Part shown: positions 37,439 through 47,264 of the stretch, in pieces
Layout of the letters: each line of letters starts with the position of its first letter
Numbering within the stretch: position 1 is the first letter of the stretch
Source of the DNA: Anaerolineae bacterium
GTDB lineage: Bacteria; Chloroflexota; Anaerolineae; Promineifilales; Promineifilaceae
Assembly (NCBI GenBank): GCA_023384355.1
Contig: JAHDWL010000001.1
Span: forward strand, 1-64,000
Length of the DNA: 64,000 bases
Reading direction: 5' to 3'
Translations under genes and position numbers: made by a program
Notes under the pieces: generated by a model
Seen by the model: the letters and a program-made list of their open reading frames with translations, nothing else
Databases searched by the model: none
What the model was told of the DNA's origin: nothing

Positions 37439-39211
37439 TCATCGTCGCACCGTAGGAACAAAGATGCCGTTTTGGACGACTGTAACGGTGCCACGGGAGG
37501 TGACGTTATCGTTCTCCAATGTCTCGCCTATCGCATTTGTGGAATCGATCACAGCCCAATAGTTGTACTTCCCCACCTGTAAATTTGACCATTGAATAGA
37601 GACCCTTTCACTGTTCCTTCCACCCCATGTGCATCCCGCTATCGCGCCGGAGGTTTCAGGGTAATAGGTGGTTGAGCCGATAACCTGAGTCAGGGCTTGG
37701 TCGGAATAGAATGTGACCGTCACCGGCGCAACGATGCTCTTCGTGCCGCCGTTGCGGAAGGTCGCCGTTAGATTTGCAGTGCCGTTGAATCCCGGCGTGC
37801 CGGCCACAAGGACGACATCATTGGCTATGCCACCGACAAGGTTGGATTGTCCGAAATTGTTCGTTGAGGCCTCCTGTCGGAAAGCCTCTCCCATGGCCGT
37901 TAAGGCTGCCGGATCACCCGCCGGGAACTGGCTGAAATCCGCGCGCAGCAGGTTGCTCGACCCGCCTGAACTTTCTTCACCGGTGATGAGGCTATACCAA
38001 AGCCATTGCTGGACAAGACGATTTCCATCCGCCGGATATCCCAGGTTCGGATCTGTCGTGTTCATCAGAAACTGCATCGTGTTGCGCAGGAAAGTGGTGA
38101 CACGAGTCGGATTGAAACATTGCTGGTGTTCGTCCAGGAGAAAATTGCAAGTACCATCCGGGTTAAGATCCGTGTTGGGATACAGGATGCCGAATTCCGT
38201 GATGATCAGTGGCTTATTCTGCTGGCCATGGTCCTTCATCCATTGGCGCAAGGCATAGACCTGCTCGCGGAAAATGCGAACGCTGTCGTGTTCGGCCCGG
38301 CAATATACGTCCGGCCGGGGGTCGTTGGCCGGGATGTCGGCCGCGCCCTTGGCCGGGCAATATTGAGCATCGCCTCCGGAGGATAGCTTTGCCAGCGCGG
38401 GGTCCGTGCCCAGTGCGATTTTTCCGTCGCCGTAATCATTCGGATTTCCGGGCATGCGTTCCTCAAGGATATAAAGGTGCATGTTCCAGATGTCCACCGG
38501 CATGTCGTGCCCGTATAAGGACCGATAGGTGTCCCAAACGATCGACAGATATTGCAAGCGTCCCGGAGTCATCATCGAAAGACCGGCGATGGCGACCTTT
38601 GCGGACTGGTCGATCCCCTTTATGTAGTAATAAGCATCGTGGTATGCCTGGGCATAGAGTTCAGGCATGATGTTGTCTTGTGCGGCATTATCCACATCAA
38701 CTTCATTGCCGACGATCCAATATCCGCCCGGGTATTTCCTGATGATAGACCCCATTCCTTCCAGGAGCGTGCCATTATTGTTGCGATAGAAATCCGACAA
38801 TGGCGGCTCAAAGCGATAAGAATTATCTCTTACCGGTGGTGTCTGCGGGTTATTGTCATGGTCAATAAAGTTTTGTCTGGTTCGTATGACTGGCGCGAAT
38901 TCAGCGCTTTTGGATGGAGTCCCAATCGGCGCGACACCAAAGTTTAAATACCAGCCGGCATTGAGCGTCGCGATCCATTTATCGGAATTCGGGTATACAT
39001 AAGATTGTGCGACCCCATAGCGGCAATCCGTGGGCATCAATGCAGTCGAGCCGGTTGCCGGGGGCAATTCAGTTGTCGGACCAATAATCGGGATATTCGG
39101 TGCGTTGGGGTGTTCCTTGTCTTGCGCTCCGTAAGCATGCAGGGCCAAAACCATTGCAATGCTTATGCCGATGAGTCCGGCAAACAGTAGTCTGACTTTT
39201 GTGGCAATCAT
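37439..39211 (-). CDS. Secreted clan GH-A-like glycosidase with C-terminal CARDB domain
   Basis: A 590-residue protein with a signal peptide (basic start, hydrophobic core to about residue 28, AYGAQ). The middle 400 residues look like a TIM-barrel glycosidase: YWIVGNEVDV holds a likely acid/base Glu, VDIWNMHLYIL fits a later barrel strand, and PLIITEFGIL holds the likely nucleophile Glu. The last 120 residues (SNLVGGIANDVVLV onward, with NLTATFRNGGTKSI and IDSTNAIGETLENDN) are a CARDB-type adhesion domain. It sits among glycosyltransferase genes and could trim a surface glycan. The exact GH family is uncertain (GH39/GH5-like). Confidence 0.75.
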   Translation of the reverse strand: MIATKVRLLFAGLIGISIAMVLALHAYGAQDKEHPNAPNIPIIGPTTELPPATGSTALMPTDCRYGVAQSYVYPNSDKWIATLNAGWYLNFGVAPIGTPSKSAEFAPVIRTRQNFIDHDNNPQTPPVRDNSYRFEPPLSDFYRNNNGTLLEGMGSIIRKYPGGYWIVGNEVDVDNAAQDNIMPELYAQAYHDAYYYIKGIDQSAKVAIAGLSMMTPGRLQYLSIVWDTYRSLYGHDMPVDIWNMHLYILEERMPGNPNDYGDGKIALGTDPALAKLSSGGDAQYCPAKGAADIPANDPRPDVYCRAEHDSVRIFREQVYALRQWMKDHGQQNKPLIITEFGILYPNTDLNPDGTCNFLLDEHQQCFNPTRVTTFLRNTMQFLMNTTDPNLGYPADGNRLVQQWLWYSLITGEESSGGSSNLLRADFSQFPAGDPAALTAMGEAFRQEASTNNFGQSNLVGGIANDVVLVAGTPGFNGTANLTATFRNGGTKSIVAPVTVTFYSDQALTQVIGSTTYYPETSGAIAGCTWGGRNSERVSIQWSNLQVGKYNYWAVIDSTNAIGETLENDNVTSRGTVTVVQNGIFVPTVRR

Positions 39212-39330
39212 AGGAGTCTCATACCTCTGTATTACAGTTGATTATATGGAAATCAGGTTAATCGAATGACCTTGATTTCGTCGCGGTGACCATATCAGGG
39301 ATCAGGGTTGTATGGTGTTCGGCTTTAGGA

Positions 39331-40596
39331 TCATCCGGCAGGACACGCTAATTCGACGCCGGTTCTTGTGGTTGAACGGGTCCAGTCAGCCTCCAGCACC
39401 ACCAGCCCTTCACTTTCCTGTGTCCCGCCTTCCACGACACGGAAGCTGTAGGCCTCTTCGTGATAGTCATAGGCAATCGGACTATCGCTGTCGTGGACTG
39501 TGACTGTGAAGTTATAGCGGCCGGGCAACAACGGCAGTTTATGAATAGAATAGCGAACGCTGCCCGGGCCTTCGACCGTCCCCAACTTCAGCCCCCCGGT
39601 CCGATTGTTTGGTCCGGTGATATGCGTTCCGTCGTGCCGATGGATAGCCAGGCCGAACTCGGGTTCAACGACAGGTTCGTGGGCAATATAGTCGATCTCC
39701 ACCTCAAGGGCATCCCCTGTGCAGAAGATCGTGGTTTCTTCTCCCCGCTCGTTCATCAGCCTGACGTCGGTTATCTCAATCTGCATCGTACCCCAACGAC
39801 GAAACCCGCCGAAATCGTTTTCGCGTGAAATTTGTTCACCGGTGCGTTTGAACATATGATCGCGATAGTGGGCCAGAATGTGGTCTGTCGGCCCGACCAT
39901 GCGCACGTTTCCATGGTCCATCCAGACGACATCATTGCAAAGATTGGCCATGTTGGTAAGTTCGTGGCTGATAAACAGAATTGTGACACCGGCCCGTTTC
40001 ATTTCCGTGATCCGATCGAGGCACTTGGTCTGAAAACTTTGGTCGCCCACAGCGAGTATCTCGTCGACGATCAGGATATCCGGCTGGACGTGGATAGCAA
40101 CGCTAAAGCCGAGACGCATGTACATTCCGGATGAATAATGTTTCACCGGCATATTTATATAATCGCCAAGTTCCGAGAAGTCGACGATTTCATTATATAG
40201 GGCTTCAGTATCCCGTCGGGTCAGGCCCAGGACAGAGGCGTTGAGAAAGATGTTCTCGCGGCCGGTAAGATCCGGGTGAAAACCGGCACCCAGCTCGAGA
40301 AGGGCGCTGACCCGGCCGTTGACCATGATCATGCCCGATGTGGGCTGAATGATGCGCGCGATCAGCTTAAGGAGCGTGCTTTTACCGCTGCCGTTGCGGC
40401 CTATGATCCCAACGCATTGTCCGGGTAAAATATCAAAAGTAACGTCACGAACTGCCCACAGGTCCTCGGATGCCTGACGTCGGCGAGAAAAAACGGCGAT
40501 GGCCGTTTCCAGAACGGATTGAGGTGTGTCCGGCGTAAACGCGAAGCGTTTGCTGACATTTTGCAACCGAACTGCCGGTTGACTTTGCATTGACAT
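39331..40596 (-). CDS. Wzt/TagH-like polysaccharide export ABC ATPase
   Basis: A 421-residue ABC ATPase of the O-antigen/teichoic acid export group. Walker A is GIIGRNGSGKSTLLKLIA, the signature is HYSSGMYMRLGFSVAI (the SSGM form typical of Wzt), and Walker B is ILIVDEILAVGD. About residues 265-421 form a Wzt-type C-terminal beta domain that reads the glycan end. I use the ATG at 40596 (MSMQSQPAV). The matching permease (Wzm/TagG) is not in this window. A divergent promoter region separates it from mutS2. Confidence 0.9.
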   Translation of the reverse strand: MSMQSQPAVRLQNVSKRFAFTPDTPQSVLETAIAVFSRRRQASEDLWAVRDVTFDILPGQCVGIIGRNGSGKSTLLKLIARIIQPTSGMIMVNGRVSALLELGAGFHPDLTGRENIFLNASVLGLTRRDTEALYNEIVDFSELGDYINMPVKHYSSGMYMRLGFSVAIHVQPDILIVDEILAVGDQSFQTKCLDRITEMKRAGVTILFISHELTNMANLCNDVVWMDHGNVRMVGPTDHILAHYRDHMFKRTGEQISRENDFGGFRRWGTMQIEITDVRLMNERGEETTIFCTGDALEVEIDYIAHEPVVEPEFGLAIHRHDGTHITGPNNRTGGLKLGTVEGPGSVRYSIHKLPLLPGRYNFTVTVHDSDSPIAYDYHEEAYSFRVVEGGTQESEGLVVLEADWTRSTTRTGVELACPAG

Positions 40597-40708
40597 AGGC
40601 CCGTGGATAGTATAGCAAGTCGGCCAAGATCGCAACCACCGGGGCGGTGACGTTTACCCTGCGCATTGCGACCGCCGATAAAAAGTCCTGAGAAAATGTT
40701 GATACACC

Positions 40709-43132
40709 ATGCTTGATCAGAAATCAATACTCATACTCGAATTCAACAAAATCCGCGAAATCGTCGCCGGTTATACGAGTTTTAGCGGCGGTCGCGACCT
40801 GGCTTTGGCCATGCAGCCGACGACCGAGATCGAACAGGCTCGAGAATGGCAATCCGAAACGCGCGAGGCTGTGTCCTTGTTCGATACCGACAGCGGCGTC
40901 ACCCTCGGTGGCGCGCGCGACGTTCGCCGGGCGGCCGATAACGCCATGCGCGGCTTTGTGTTGTCGGCCGAGGATTTCCTGGCCATCCAATCAGCCATTG
41001 TGGCCGGCCGTAACCTGCGCCGCCAACTGATGCGTCTGGAAGAACGCGTGCCTCATCTGGCAGCGATCGCTGTGCTCATAGAGGAATGTCGCGGTATTGT
41101 CAGTGCAATTACCGCCACGCTCGATGAGCGCGGCGATGTATTGGACAGCGCTAGCCCGCGTCTGGCAAAGGTTCGGCAGGAGCAGCGCGTTGTTCATGGT
41201 CGTATCCAGGATAAATTGCAACGCATCCTCAACAGCAGCATGGCCCAGTTTCTGCAGGAGCCGATAATTACCCAGCGCGGCGGCCGTTATGTGATCCCCG
41301 TGCGCGCCGACGCCAAGGGGCGGCTGAAGGGCATCGTCCACGACCAGAGCGGCAGCGGCGCGACGCTGTGGGTCGAGCCCCTCGGCACGGTCGATCTGAA
41401 CAACGAATACCGCGGGTTGCTCCTGGAGGAACAGGAAGAGATTCAGCGCATCTTGCGCGAGTTGTCCAATCTGGTGGCTGACCAGGGCGACGCTATTATT
41501 CGCGTCGTTGAGCGCCTGGCCGAACTCGATCTCATATTTGCCCGCGCTAATTATGCTCTCGTGACCAACTCGGTCGAGCCGATATTTGTGCCATGGCGCG
41601 AGAACCGACCAGCGCTCACGTCGCGGCACAAAAAAGCGGCCGACGCTACGTTGTTGCCCGCGCGCGACATGCATCCCGGTTCGACGATCTGGATTAAGGC
41701 CGCTCGCCATCCGCTGCTCGACCCGCGTACTGTTGTGCCGACCAACCTTACCCTGGATGAAGATGTGTTCATTGTCCTGATCACCGGCCCCAACACCGGC
41801 GGCAAGACGGTCAGCCTCAAGACGATGGGGTTGATGGCGCTCATGGCCCAGTCGGGGTTGCATTTGCCGGCCAACGAGGCGCGGTTGACCGTGTTCGACA
41901 ATGTGTTTGCCGACATCGGCGATGAACAGTCGATTGAGCAAAGTCTGTCTACCTTTTCCGCGCACATGACCAATATTGTCCGCATCCTGGAGAAGATCGA
42001 CGAGCGTTCGCTGGTGCTCCTCGATGAGTTGGGGTCCGGCACCGACCCAACGGAAGGCGCGGCATTGGCCCAGGCAGTGGTCAACTTCCTGCGCGACAAA
42101 GGCGCGACGACGTTTGTGGCCACACATTACCCGGAATTAAAGGTTTATGCGAGCCAGACACCGGGAGCGACTAACGCCTCACTATTGTTCGACATGGAAA
42201 CCCTGTCGCCTACGTATGAGATGACGATCGGGCTGCCCGGTCGCTCCAATGCCTTTGCCATCGCCCGGAGACTGGGTCTGGATTCGTCCATCCTCGATGA
42301 TGCCATCCGCCAGGTGAGTGCCGACAGCCATCAGGCTGAAGACCTGCTCGATTCCATTTATACCTTGCGCGAAAAGATGGAGGCCGAAGAAGCCCAGACC
42401 CGTCGCGCCCTGCGCGATGCAGAGACCGAAAGGGATCGGCTGCATCGTCGCCTGGAGGAGGTTGAGGTAGAGCGCGGGCGTATCTTGGAGGAAACCCGGC
42501 AGGAGATGAAGCGCCAAATCGAATTGCTGCAGGTTGAGATTCGACAAGCCCGGTCAAAACTTCGGGATGCGTCTTCGCTCAATTCGGTCAAGAAGCTCAG
42601 CAAGCAGGTGGCTGATCTGGAGGTGGAGCAACAGGCCGTGCTCGCCCCTGATCCGGTTGATGAGCCTGAAATCTCGCGCGGTAAGCGGCGTTCGCTGCAA
42701 GTGGGCGATATAGTTCAGGTGCGCTCGCTTAATGTTAGGGGCGAGATCGTCTCCATCGGCAAGAGCGAGGTAATGGTGGCAGTCGGTCGCTTGCAAATGC
42801 GCGCCGGGTACGACGATGTGGATTTCCGGGAGCGGCCTGCGCAGGCACGCGAGTCGGAACCTGTCGCCGCGTTGCATCCGTCGCCCGGCATCGAACTGGA
42901 CATCCGTGGCGTGCGGGTCGAGGACGGTATCGAACGGTTGAATCGTTACATCGATTCGGCGTTTCTGGCGCGATTACCTTTTGTTCGCATCATCCACGGC
43001 AAGGGTACAGGACGGCTGCGCGAGGCCGTCCGCGAGATGTTGAGTGCCAGCAGGCAGGTTCGCTCCTGGGAAGAGGGCAAGGATGGCGAGGGTGGGCCGG
43101 GGGTCACCGTCGCCCATATGGTGGAGCATTAG
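40709..43132 (+). CDS. mutS2: Endonuclease MutS2
   Basis: An 807-residue MutS2. It lacks the mismatch-binding N-terminal domain of MutS and starts with the core domain. The ATPase has ITGPNTGGKTVSLKTMG (Walker A) and LLDELGSGTDPTEGAAL (Walker B). A long coiled coil follows (about 515-640), and the C-terminal Smr nuclease domain contains LDIRGVRVEDGIERL and IIHGKGTGRLREAV. MutS2 acts on recombination intermediates and, in some bacteria, on collided ribosomes. It is convergent with uvrB, with a hairpin between. Confidence 0.96.
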   Translation: MLDQKSILILEFNKIREIVAGYTSFSGGRDLALAMQPTTEIEQAREWQSETREAVSLFDTDSGVTLGGARDVRRAADNAMRGFVLSAEDFLAIQSAIVAGRNLRRQLMRLEERVPHLAAIAVLIEECRGIVSAITATLDERGDVLDSASPRLAKVRQEQRVVHGRIQDKLQRILNSSMAQFLQEPIITQRGGRYVIPVRADAKGRLKGIVHDQSGSGATLWVEPLGTVDLNNEYRGLLLEEQEEIQRILRELSNLVADQGDAIIRVVERLAELDLIFARANYALVTNSVEPIFVPWRENRPALTSRHKKAADATLLPARDMHPGSTIWIKAARHPLLDPRTVVPTNLTLDEDVFIVLITGPNTGGKTVSLKTMGLMALMAQSGLHLPANEARLTVFDNVFADIGDEQSIEQSLSTFSAHMTNIVRILEKIDERSLVLLDELGSGTDPTEGAALAQAVVNFLRDKGATTFVATHYPELKVYASQTPGATNASLLFDMETLSPTYEMTIGLPGRSNAFAIARRLGLDSSILDDAIRQVSADSHQAEDLLDSIYTLREKMEAEEAQTRRALRDAETERDRLHRRLEEVEVERGRILEETRQEMKRQIELLQVEIRQARSKLRDASSLNSVKKLSKQVADLEVEQQAVLAPDPVDEPEISRGKRRSLQVGDIVQVRSLNVRGEIVSIGKSEVMVAVGRLQMRAGYDDVDFRERPAQARESEPVAALHPSPGIELDIRGVRVEDGIERLNRYIDSAFLARLPFVRIIHGKGTGRLREAVREMLSASRQVRSWEEGKDGEGGPGVTVAHMVEH

Positions 43133-43152
43133 ACGCCGAATCAGTAGATCAG

Positions 43153-43203
43153 CCGATCGTACACCCCAGAGATTGCTGGAAATCCCTTGGGTGTACTGAT
43201 CGG
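43153..43203. terminator. Hairpin between convergent mutS2 and uvrB
   Basis: An imperfect inverted repeat (CCGATC plus GTACACCC on one side, GGGTGTAC plus GATCGG on the other, one extra base) with a 22-base loop. It spans the 75-base gap between two convergent genes. There is no clear T run, so its efficiency is uncertain. Confidence 0.55.
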
Positions 43204-43207
43204 ATTG

Positions 43208-45295
43208 TCACTCCAATTCGTAGGCTACGCCCGCCTCGTCCAGCTTGCGCATCCGCTCCCACTCCGGCATATCGCTCTTGCCGCCGGCTTCCTTCAGAAC
43301 CATAATCTGGCGCATTTCCATCACCTGGTCGCGCAGAACGGCCGCGCGCTCAAACTCCAGTTGCTGCGCGGCTTGCTTCATCTGTTTTTCCAGCTCGCTG
43401 ATGATCTTGGCCAGCTCCGCCTTGGGCAGGTCGGCCGCAGTCACGTAGCCGGCCTTCGACTCGGCCAGCGCCAATTCGCCGCGCTCCATCTCGCGTTGGG
43501 CGGTCAGCTCGTCGGTCAATACATGAACTGACTTCACGATGCTGCGCGGCTCGATGCCGTGTTCCTCGTTGTATGCCGACTGAATCTGGCGGCGGGAGTT
43601 GGTCGTGGCGATGGCCGCGGCCATGGAATCGGTGATCTTGTCGGCATACATGATCACCTTGCCGTCCACGTGGCGGGCGGCGCGGCCGATGGTTTGAGTG
43701 AGCGCCGTCTCGGAACGCAGGAATCCTTCCTTGTCGGCGTCGAGGATCGCCACCAGAGAAACCTCCGGCAAGTCCAGTCCCTCGCGCAGGAGGTTAATGC
43801 CGACAACGACGTCGTAAACGCCCAGCCGCAGGTCGCGCAATATTTCTGTTCTTTCCAGCGTCGCTACCTCAGAGTGCAGGTAATGAACCTTCACGCCCAT
43901 CTCCAGCAGGTAATCGCTTAGGTCCTCGGCCATGCGCTTGGTAAGGGTCGTCACGAGGGCGCGCTGGCCGTTGGCGATGCGGCGGTTGATCTCGCCGATG
44001 AGGTCATCGACCTGACCACGTACCGGGCGAACTTCCACCTCGGGATCGATGATGCCCGTCGGCCGGATGATCTGGTGGGCGACCTGGGTTGAGTGCGACA
44101 TCTCGAAGGGGCCGGGTGTGGCGCTGGTGAAGATGACCTGGTTGAGCAGTCCTTCGAACTCCTCGAAGTTCAATGGCCGGTTGTCCATCGCGCTGGGAAG
44201 GCGGAAACCGAAATCGACCAGGATGCTCTTGCGGCTCTGGTCGCCGCCCCACATACCGCGCACCTGGGGAATGGTCATGTGGCTCTCGTCGATGACCATC
44301 AGGTAATCGGCGGCGAAGTAGTCGAGCAGGGTCCAGGGGCGGGAACCGGCCGGTCGCTGGTCCAGATGGCGACTGTAATTCTCGATGCCGGGGGTGAAGC
44401 CGACCTCGCGTAACATCTCCAGGTCGTACATGACCCGTTGTTCAATGCGCTGCGCCTCCAGATAGCGTTGCTCCTTTTTGTAGAAGGCGATTCGATCGGT
44501 CAATTCAGTCTCGATGTCGTTGATGGCCCGCGACAGTTTCTCCTCGTCGGTGATGAACTCCCGCGCCGGATAGATGGACACGCGCGTATGCTCGAGCAGA
44601 ACCTCGCCGGTCAGCGGGTCAAACTCGGCGATGCGCTCGGCGACATCGCCCCAGAACTCGATCAGGAAGGCCGTCTCCGAATAAGCCGGATAGACTTGCA
44701 GCGTGTCGCCGCGTACCCGAAACGTGCCGCGCCGGAGATCCAGGTCATTGCGATCGTAATGGATATCAACCAGATGGCGCAGGATGGTGTTTCGCCGGTA
44801 TTGTCCGCCGCGCTCAATGTCGAGAATGACGTTCCCCCATGCTTCCGGGTTGCCGATGCCGTAGATGCAGGAAACCGAGGCGACGATAATCACGTCCCGG
44901 CGGCTTTTCAGCGTGGCCATGGCCTGCAATCTCAGCCGATCGATCTCCTCATTGATCTGGGTCTCCTTTTCGATATAGAGGTCATGACGCGGGATGTAGG
45001 CCTCGGGTTGGTAGTAGTCGTAGTAGCTGACGAAATAGGAGACGGCGTTGTGGGGGAAGAAGTCGCGGAACTCGCTATAGAGTTGGGCGGCCAGCGTCTT
45101 GTTGTGGGCCAGGATGATCGTCGGTCGTTGCGTTCGTTGAATCAGGTTAGCGATAGTGAATGTCTTGCCGGTGCCGGTCGCGCCCAGCAAGGTTTGATAC
45201 TTGTCGCCGCGCTCAACACCTTCGACAAGCGTTTCGATGGCTTCCGGCTGGTCGCCGGTCGCCCCGAAATCGGATACCAGTTTGAACTCGGACAT
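43208..45295 (-). CDS. uvrB: Excinuclease ABC subunit B
   Basis: A 695-residue UvrB, the helicase-like damage-verification subunit of nucleotide excision repair. Motif I is [16 protein letters not shown], the beta-hairpin that probes DNA is [12 protein letters not shown], motif II is VIDESHMT, and [16 protein letters not shown] is motif VI. The C-terminal UVR motif ([22 protein letters not shown]) binds UvrC. I use the ATG at 45295 ([11 protein letters not shown]), while 45307 is possible. A sigma70 promoter and a LexA-type box lie upstream. Confidence 0.97.
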   Translation of the reverse strand: MSEFKLVSDFGATGDQPEAIETLVEGVERGDKYQTLLGATGTGKTFTIANLIQRTQRPTIILAHNKTLAAQLYSEFRDFFPHNAVSYFVSYYDYYQPEAYIPRHDLYIEKETQINEEIDRLRLQAMATLKSRRDVIIVASVSCIYGIGNPEAWGNVILDIERGGQYRRNTILRHLVDIHYDRNDLDLRRGTFRVRGDTLQVYPAYSETAFLIEFWGDVAERIAEFDPLTGEVLLEHTRVSIYPAREFITDEEKLSRAINDIETELTDRIAFYKKEQRYLEAQRIEQRVMYDLEMLREVGFTPGIENYSRHLDQRPAGSRPWTLLDYFAADYLMVIDESHMTIPQVRGMWGGDQSRKSILVDFGFRLPSAMDNRPLNFEEFEGLLNQVIFTSATPGPFEMSHSTQVAHQIIRPTGIIDPEVEVRPVRGQVDDLIGEINRRIANGQRALVTTLTKRMAEDLSDYLLEMGVKVHYLHSEVATLERTEILRDLRLGVYDVVVGINLLREGLDLPEVSLVAILDADKEGFLRSETALTQTIGRAARHVDGKVIMYADKITDSMAAAIATTNSRRQIQSAYNEEHGIEPRSIVKSVHVLTDELTAQREMERGELALAESKAGYVTAADLPKAELAKIISELEKQMKQAAQQLEFERAAVLRDQVMEMRQIMVLKEAGGKSDMPEWERMRKLDEAGVAYELE

Positions 45296-45330
45296 AATGA
45301 ACCTCATTCCTGACGTTGTGCCATGTAATA

Positions 45331-45344
45331 GAACGGAAGTTCTT
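45331..45344. promoter_or_regulatory. LexA-type SOS box in uvrB promoter
   Basis: AGAACGGAAGTTCT contains GAAC-N4-GTTC, the core of the Gram-positive type LexA/DinR box. It lies just downstream of the -10 and over the expected transcript start of uvrB, where a repressor would block initiation. Confidence 0.75.
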
Positions 45345-45345
45345 A

Positions 45346-45374
45346 TTGTACCACTTTACGAGAGGGTATTCAAT
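45346..45374 (-). promoter_or_regulatory. Sigma70 promoter of uvrB
   Basis: On the minus strand, TTGAAT (45369-45374), a 17-base spacer and TGG-TACAAT (45346-45351, extended -10) make a near-consensus promoter about 50 bases from the uvrB start. Confidence 0.85.
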
Positions 45375-45448
45375 AGCCGCTGACGATTGTATTGTTACAA
45401 TGAGCCGGCTATTACTCTTCCGGGCGGGCCGATCTGTTTGATAATACC

Positions 45449-46447
45449 CTATGGTGCCGGAACGACGGCGATCTCGAACAGGGACGGCCACAACTTGCCG
45501 GTTACGAAAATGCGGCCGGTCTCCGGATCATAGGCGATCCCGTTGAGCACGTCCGCCGGTTCAGTAAGCGAGCTCGTGTCCAGCAAGCCGGTCATGTCGA
45601 TATAACCGAGTACTTCGCCTGTCTCAGGCGAGATGCGAGCGATGAGATCCGTTAGCCAGATATTGGCCCAGATCTCGCCGTTGATGTATTCCAGCTCATT
45701 AAGCCGGTTGACTGGCCCCTCATGATCGCGAACGGTGATGCGTCCGATCTCCTGTAGCGTCGCGGGGTCCCAGAAGTAAATGGTTGACGTGCCGTCGCTG
45801 ACGATCAGTCGCTGGCCGTCGTGGGTGATTCCCCAACCCTCAGTCGGATAGTTAAAAGTTTGCTGCGGTTCGAAGGTCGCCCGGTCATATACAAAGCCGG
45901 TTTGCTCCTGCCAGGTAAGTTGATAAATCCTGTCGTTGAGCAGGGTGATCCCTTCACCGAAGTACTGCGGTTCAAGCGACCTCGATCGCAATACTGTCCC
46001 TGACTCCAGGGCGACTTCACGTAAAGAGGACTCGCCCCAACGCCCCGTCCCTTCGTAGAGGCTCCCGTCGTGGTAGACCAGCCCTTGGGTAAAAGCGGCA
46101 GGATCGTGAGGATAAGTATTCACCACCTCATAGGAATCGATCGGCGGCGGGGCCGGTGTTGTTGTGACGGCTGCGGTCGGGGTTGGGACTGTTGTCTGTG
46201 TGGTTCCTGCGGATGGCGCGACTTCAACCGGAGCGGTGTCAGTCACGACCAAGCCCGGATCGGCGGTCGACTCCGCATCTGTAGTGGGCGCTTCGTCTTC
46301 GGTGACAACCGGCGCGGAAGTATTCAATGCCACTGGGGCGGCCGTAGCCACTAACGTCACTGTAACGGTCGGCGAATTGCTGCATGCTGCCAGGAGCATG
46401 GTGAGCAGAATTGTCAGAATCAAAATACGGGTGCGAATGAATTTCAT
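45449..46447 (-). CDS. Glutaminyl-peptide cyclotransferase (plant type), lipoprotein
   Basis: A 332-residue exported enzyme. The lipoprotein signal ends in LLAACSNS near residue 22, followed by a Thr/Pro-rich stalk to about residue 85. The catalytic part is the beta-propeller glutamine cyclotransferase: YPHDPAAFTQGLVYHDGSLYEGTG, ERxxxPQYFGEGITLL-type segments, YPTEGWGITHDG, and LNELEYINGEIWANIW. These enzymes turn N-terminal Gln into pyroglutamate on extracellular proteins. The ATG at 46447 gives a normal signal peptide. Confidence 0.9.
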   Translation of the reverse strand: MKFIRTRILILTILLTMLLAACSNSPTVTVTLVATAAPVALNTSAPVVTEDEAPTTDAESTADPGLVVTDTAPVEVAPSAGTTQTTVPTPTAAVTTTPAPPPIDSYEVVNTYPHDPAAFTQGLVYHDGSLYEGTGRWGESSLREVALESGTVLRSRSLEPQYFGEGITLLNDRIYQLTWQEQTGFVYDRATFEPQQTFNYPTEGWGITHDGQRLIVSDGTSTIYFWDPATLQEIGRITVRDHEGPVNRLNELEYINGEIWANIWLTDLIARISPETGEVLGYIDMTGLLDTSSLTEPADVLNGIAYDPETGRIFVTGKLWPSLFEIAVVPAP

Positions 46448-46565
46448 GAAAGTTGCTCGTCGCTGTCTGATATTTCTGAAGGTGTGCGACGGATGGATTG
46501 TGCCGTCAGGGGACCGGAGTTGCAAGGTTTCCCTGAATCCCTTAAGTCGCAGAATAAAACAGTGG

Positions 46566-47264
46566 TCACTCTGTGATGGCCATGGGTTTGATCTGAATCA
46601 GGTAACAAATTCGGCCGTCGTCCAGCCAGTCGATGCGCCAGTCACCCTTGCCGAATGTCCGGCGCGTACCGCGCAACAGTAGACGCAGGCGGCGGGCGTA
46701 ATCCGGCAACATGTATTCCGCAGAATGTTGACGGCTGGAGCGGGATAGCGACATGCCCTTGTCTTCCGGCGCAGAGGGAATGACTTCGTCTTCCCCGGCT
46801 TCCTGGAGAGAAATTGCCGTGCCGGAATGGCCGGGATGGATCATTTCCATTATCAGGATGTCCATTCGTTCGCTGCCGGCACTCAGGATTGCCGTCCACA
46901 CCTCTGCCAGGGCTGATGTCGCTCGCGGTGTGTCATTCATGTCCAGGTTTAGACACGGCGGGATTGGGTGCTCATTGCCGTCGACGGCCGCGCGAATGGC
47001 TACCAGATTATTGAACCTCGGCAAGCGCACACTATAGAACAATGTATTGTGGAACAGCTCAGGATCGGGGATGATCGCCCGCCCGCCGCTTATGGCGACG
47101 AGATTGTTTTTCAGGAACGTGCCCCACAAGTCGTCGAGAAGTATGGCTCCCGCGGGAACGGGTAGACCTGCCCGAGCCGCCTGATCCAGATATTGTCCCT
47201 TGGCGGGCACATGCCGCCGTCGCGCCCGTCCGGATCCCAACCAGACAAATAAAGGTGTTGCCAT
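46566..47264 (-). CDS. PPDK N-terminal (ATP-grasp)-like small protein
   Basis: A 232-residue protein I read as a reduced pyruvate phosphate dikinase/PEP synthase ATP-binding domain. Signs are AARAGLPVPAGAILLDDL near residue 30 (family: PVPPGF), AIRAAVDG where the family has VRSSA, LIMEMIHPGHSGTAIS where it has a VQ-M-SGV strand, and DWRIDWLDDGRICYLIQIKP at the end, matching the DIEWA...QARP close. The phosphohistidine and PEP domains are absent. The key Arg/Ser of VRSSA is changed. The start lies close to a tRNA-free, gene-poor region. Confidence 0.6.
   Translation of the reverse strand: MATPLFVWLGSGRARRRHVPAKGQYLDQAARAGLPVPAGAILLDDLWGTFLKNNLVAISGGRAIIPDPELFHNTLFYSVRLPRFNNLVAIRAAVDGNEHPIPPCLNLDMNDTPRATSALAEVWTAILSAGSERMDILIMEMIHPGHSGTAISLQEAGEDEVIPSAPEDKGMSLSRSSRQHSAEYMLPDYARRLRLLLRGTRRTFGKGDWRIDWLDDGRICYLIQIKPMAITE

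Noticed and set aside
40991-42127. A 378-codon minus-strand frame inside mutS2
   Set aside because: Antisense to a strongly supported gene, and composition is not protein-like.
45387-45402. ATTGTA/TACAAT inverted repeat upstream of uvrB as a second operator
   Set aside because: Short and AT-rich, so it is likely by chance. The LexA-type box is a better match and position.
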